IMG/VR virus record: IMGVR_UViG_3300030060_004693
Span: 1-38,624 of that record
Strand: one strand, 5' to 3'
Origin: a virus
Length of the DNA: 38,624 bases
Positions 37,055 through 38,624 of this stretch are shown here, in pieces. Both the position numbers and the translations under genes were made by a program. Position 1 is the first letter of the stretch, and every line of letters begins with the position of its first letter. Under the pieces are notes generated by a model, which was given only the letters and a program-made list of their open reading frames with translations, was not told where the DNA came from and did not search any database.

Positions 37055-38624
37055 GTAGGTATCGATCATACGGCAGACTTGATGATCAGGTTGCAAGCGA
37101 AGGAGATCAAGGCTTTCGCGGTATTGATTCATACCTTGAGAAGACCTCGCTCGAAGGTGGATTCGTAGAGACTTCCGAGAATATGAGATTGGTTGGTGAC
37201 TTGGCGGAGACACGCAAGGGCATAGACTTCCTTGCGGGTGCAGTTACGCTTACTTACTCAGCAGGGACTGAACAGGTATTTGCATCAACGCTCTTCAGCG
37301 ACCCGGCAACGGGCGTAGAGTTTGTCGTAGTGATTATCCCGGTAGTGAAGTAGTCGCTACCGCAGACGGAGCGAGTTTCGTACAGTCGATGGAGAAGTTG
37401 ATTTTGTTTCGTGGCAAGAACAAGACCCCGCTCGAATGGGACGGGGACTATTCAAGCCCGACTGATTTCGTAGTGAAGGCAAACGCATCACCTGGAGGTG
37501 GAAACATACAATGTCCGAATACTGATTTTGGCGTGTTCTTCAGAAACCGACTTATCATCCCACAACCTACGGATTCCAAATATTCGATCTTGATGAGTAA
37601 CTTGTTGGACACGGACGTCTATACTCCGAGTGACGCACAGTTTAGAATCAACAAGGGGTCAGCGGATTTCCTCGTAGGATTTTTTCCTTACCAAGAAGAC
37701 CAGCTCATTGTGTTCATGCGTAATAGCATTCACATGATAAACAACATTGCGACAGTAAGTGCTGCCAATACTTACGAAATCACCCGTCAGCATGGATGCG
37801 TAGCTCGCAAGAGTATTGCTCAGTCAGGCCCGCAAACCTTCTTCCTGAGTGACAATGGAGTTATCGTCCTTAGTCCCGGTACTGATCCGGCTAAGGGATT
37901 GGGGGTCGCAATAAGCAAGGTATCGGGAGAAACGATTCCGATGACCCGTCAAATCCAAGACCAATTTGAGGACGTGAACTTCGCTCATGCGGACAAAGCG
38001 TGTGGCGTGGTGCATGACAACAAATATTTCTTAGCAGTACCCACGGGTAGTTCTACCGTGCCTAATGCGATATTCGTATATAACTTGCTCACCTCCACTT
38101 GGGTAAGCGTGGACAGTTATCCCGCAATGGCGGGAAGCTTGGCATTCCACGTGGATGATTGGGTAATTTGCTCGCATGGTAGCAATCCTACGAAACGCAG
38201 ATTGTTCGCTTGCAACGATACCGGATGGTATTTGATGCATGAGAACGCTTCTGACGATAGCGGTAGGAAGATCGGAAGTTCGAGCGAGTCAGGCACTACC
38301 GCAATACCGGGAAAACTCGTCACTCGGGCATACACTTTGGGCAACCAAGAGGTCAAGCGTTGGAGACGCGGACAATTGGGAGTCAACACGGTTAACAACG
38401 ATGCGTTTAATATAAAGGTAAATACGCTCGATCCTGACGCTTCCACTACCGTCCTGAGCCATACCGCAAGCGGGACTGAAGAAGCCCTTCTACGCTTCGG
38501 TACGGGACGCACAAGGGGGTATGGCGCGCAAGTCGAGATAAACGTTACTGCGGGTAGGCCGAGCTTTAGACACGTCTCCTTGGATGCGATCCAAGATGGA
38601 GCGAACATCAGAACGGAGGTTGCA
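37051..38624 (+). pseudogene. Frameshifted second copy of tail structural protein (58-bp deletion), truncated by window end
   Basis: From 37051 to 37332 it runs with 294-575 of copy 1. At 37333 it lacks 58 bases that copy 1 has at 576-633, so the frame shifts and reading ends at 37353 after 100 codons. Beyond the deletion the original frame is again fully open to the window end, with mostly silent differences from copy 1, which shows recent loss. The last codon present is the final sense codon before the stop in copy 1. Either an assembly error/strain mosaic or a true deletion. Confidence 0.7.

Larger units (their letters stand above)
36758..38624. repeat. Right terminal repeat, homologous to 1-1925
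   Basis: Counterpart of the left repeat. It spans the last third of the membrane gene, the 49-aa gene and the whole tail protein except its stop codon. The window ends exactly at the last sense codon equivalent to 1923-1925. A 58-bp deletion at 37332/37333 is the only length change noticed. Confidence 0.9.

Noticed and set aside
37051-38624. Diversity-generating retroelement (template/variable repeat) because of two similar, diverging copies
   Set aside because: No reverse transcriptase is present, differences are spread over the gene and mostly silent, and they are not limited to adenines.

Overview
The window is a tailed-phage genome (Caudoviricetes) with short-tailed, podovirus-like structural genes. 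It carries a large terminase, portal, scaffold, an SU10/DUF5309-like major capsid protein, a P22 gp10-like tail-needle-base candidate, a short tail-fibre gene and two or three large internal virion or ejection proteins. No cellular, ribosomal or tRNA gene was seen. The gene style (DUF5872-like lysine-rich proteins, a C-terminal CWVAREVYG module, dense ATGA overlaps) is typical of phages known mainly from marine metagenomes. The host cannot be named from the sequence. A tyrosine recombinase and a small excisionase-like protein suggest a temperate or integrative life style, but no classical CI repressor is recognisable.

The two ends are homologous. Bases 1-1925 reappear, diverged, at 36758-38624, so one genome unit is about 36.76 kb (equivalent start codons at 294 and 37051). 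The right-hand copy of the tail gene has lost 58 bp and is frameshifted. The simplest reading is a circular or circularly permuted genome whose assembly ran past one turn into a sister strain; a true tandem duplication is the alternative.

Layout. (1) 1-8852, +: end of the lysis/membrane cluster, tail protein, tail fibre and internal virion proteins, closed by a strong terminator. (2) 9001-15462, +: integrase, SSB, RecE-like nuclease with an added helix-turn-helix, excisionase-like protein, RuvC-like resolvase, a second PD-(D/E)XK nuclease, a helicase-loader candidate and DnaB helicase. No DNA polymerase or primase is seen, so host enzymes are presumably recruited. (3) 15463-15591: convergent junction with a long, almost perfect inverted repeat. 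(4) 15592-19665, -: twelve very small overlapping accessory genes, mostly of unknown function. (5) 19666-20500: a control region with a divergent promoter, short repeats, a G-run/C-run element and a + strand terminator. (6) 20501-21627, -: HNH endonuclease and a small-terminase candidate. (7) 21686-26949, +: HTH regulator, two DNA methyltransferases, a sigma-region-4-like protein, small acidic/basic ORFs and the large terminase. (8) 26951-37054, +: portal, lysine-rich small proteins, scaffold, capsid, head completion, LamG-domain protein and the membrane/lysis cluster, driven by two near-identical promoters (26951 and 30628) that share a palindromic spacer.

The most interesting signals are the twin promoters with conserved spacer operators, the 23-bp inverted repeat with a competing terminator at 15485-15576, the unexplained control region 19760-20480, the nuclease-HTH fusion, and the minus-strand block in which each gene's C-terminal 'KGE' residues are the Shine-Dalgarno sequence of the next gene.
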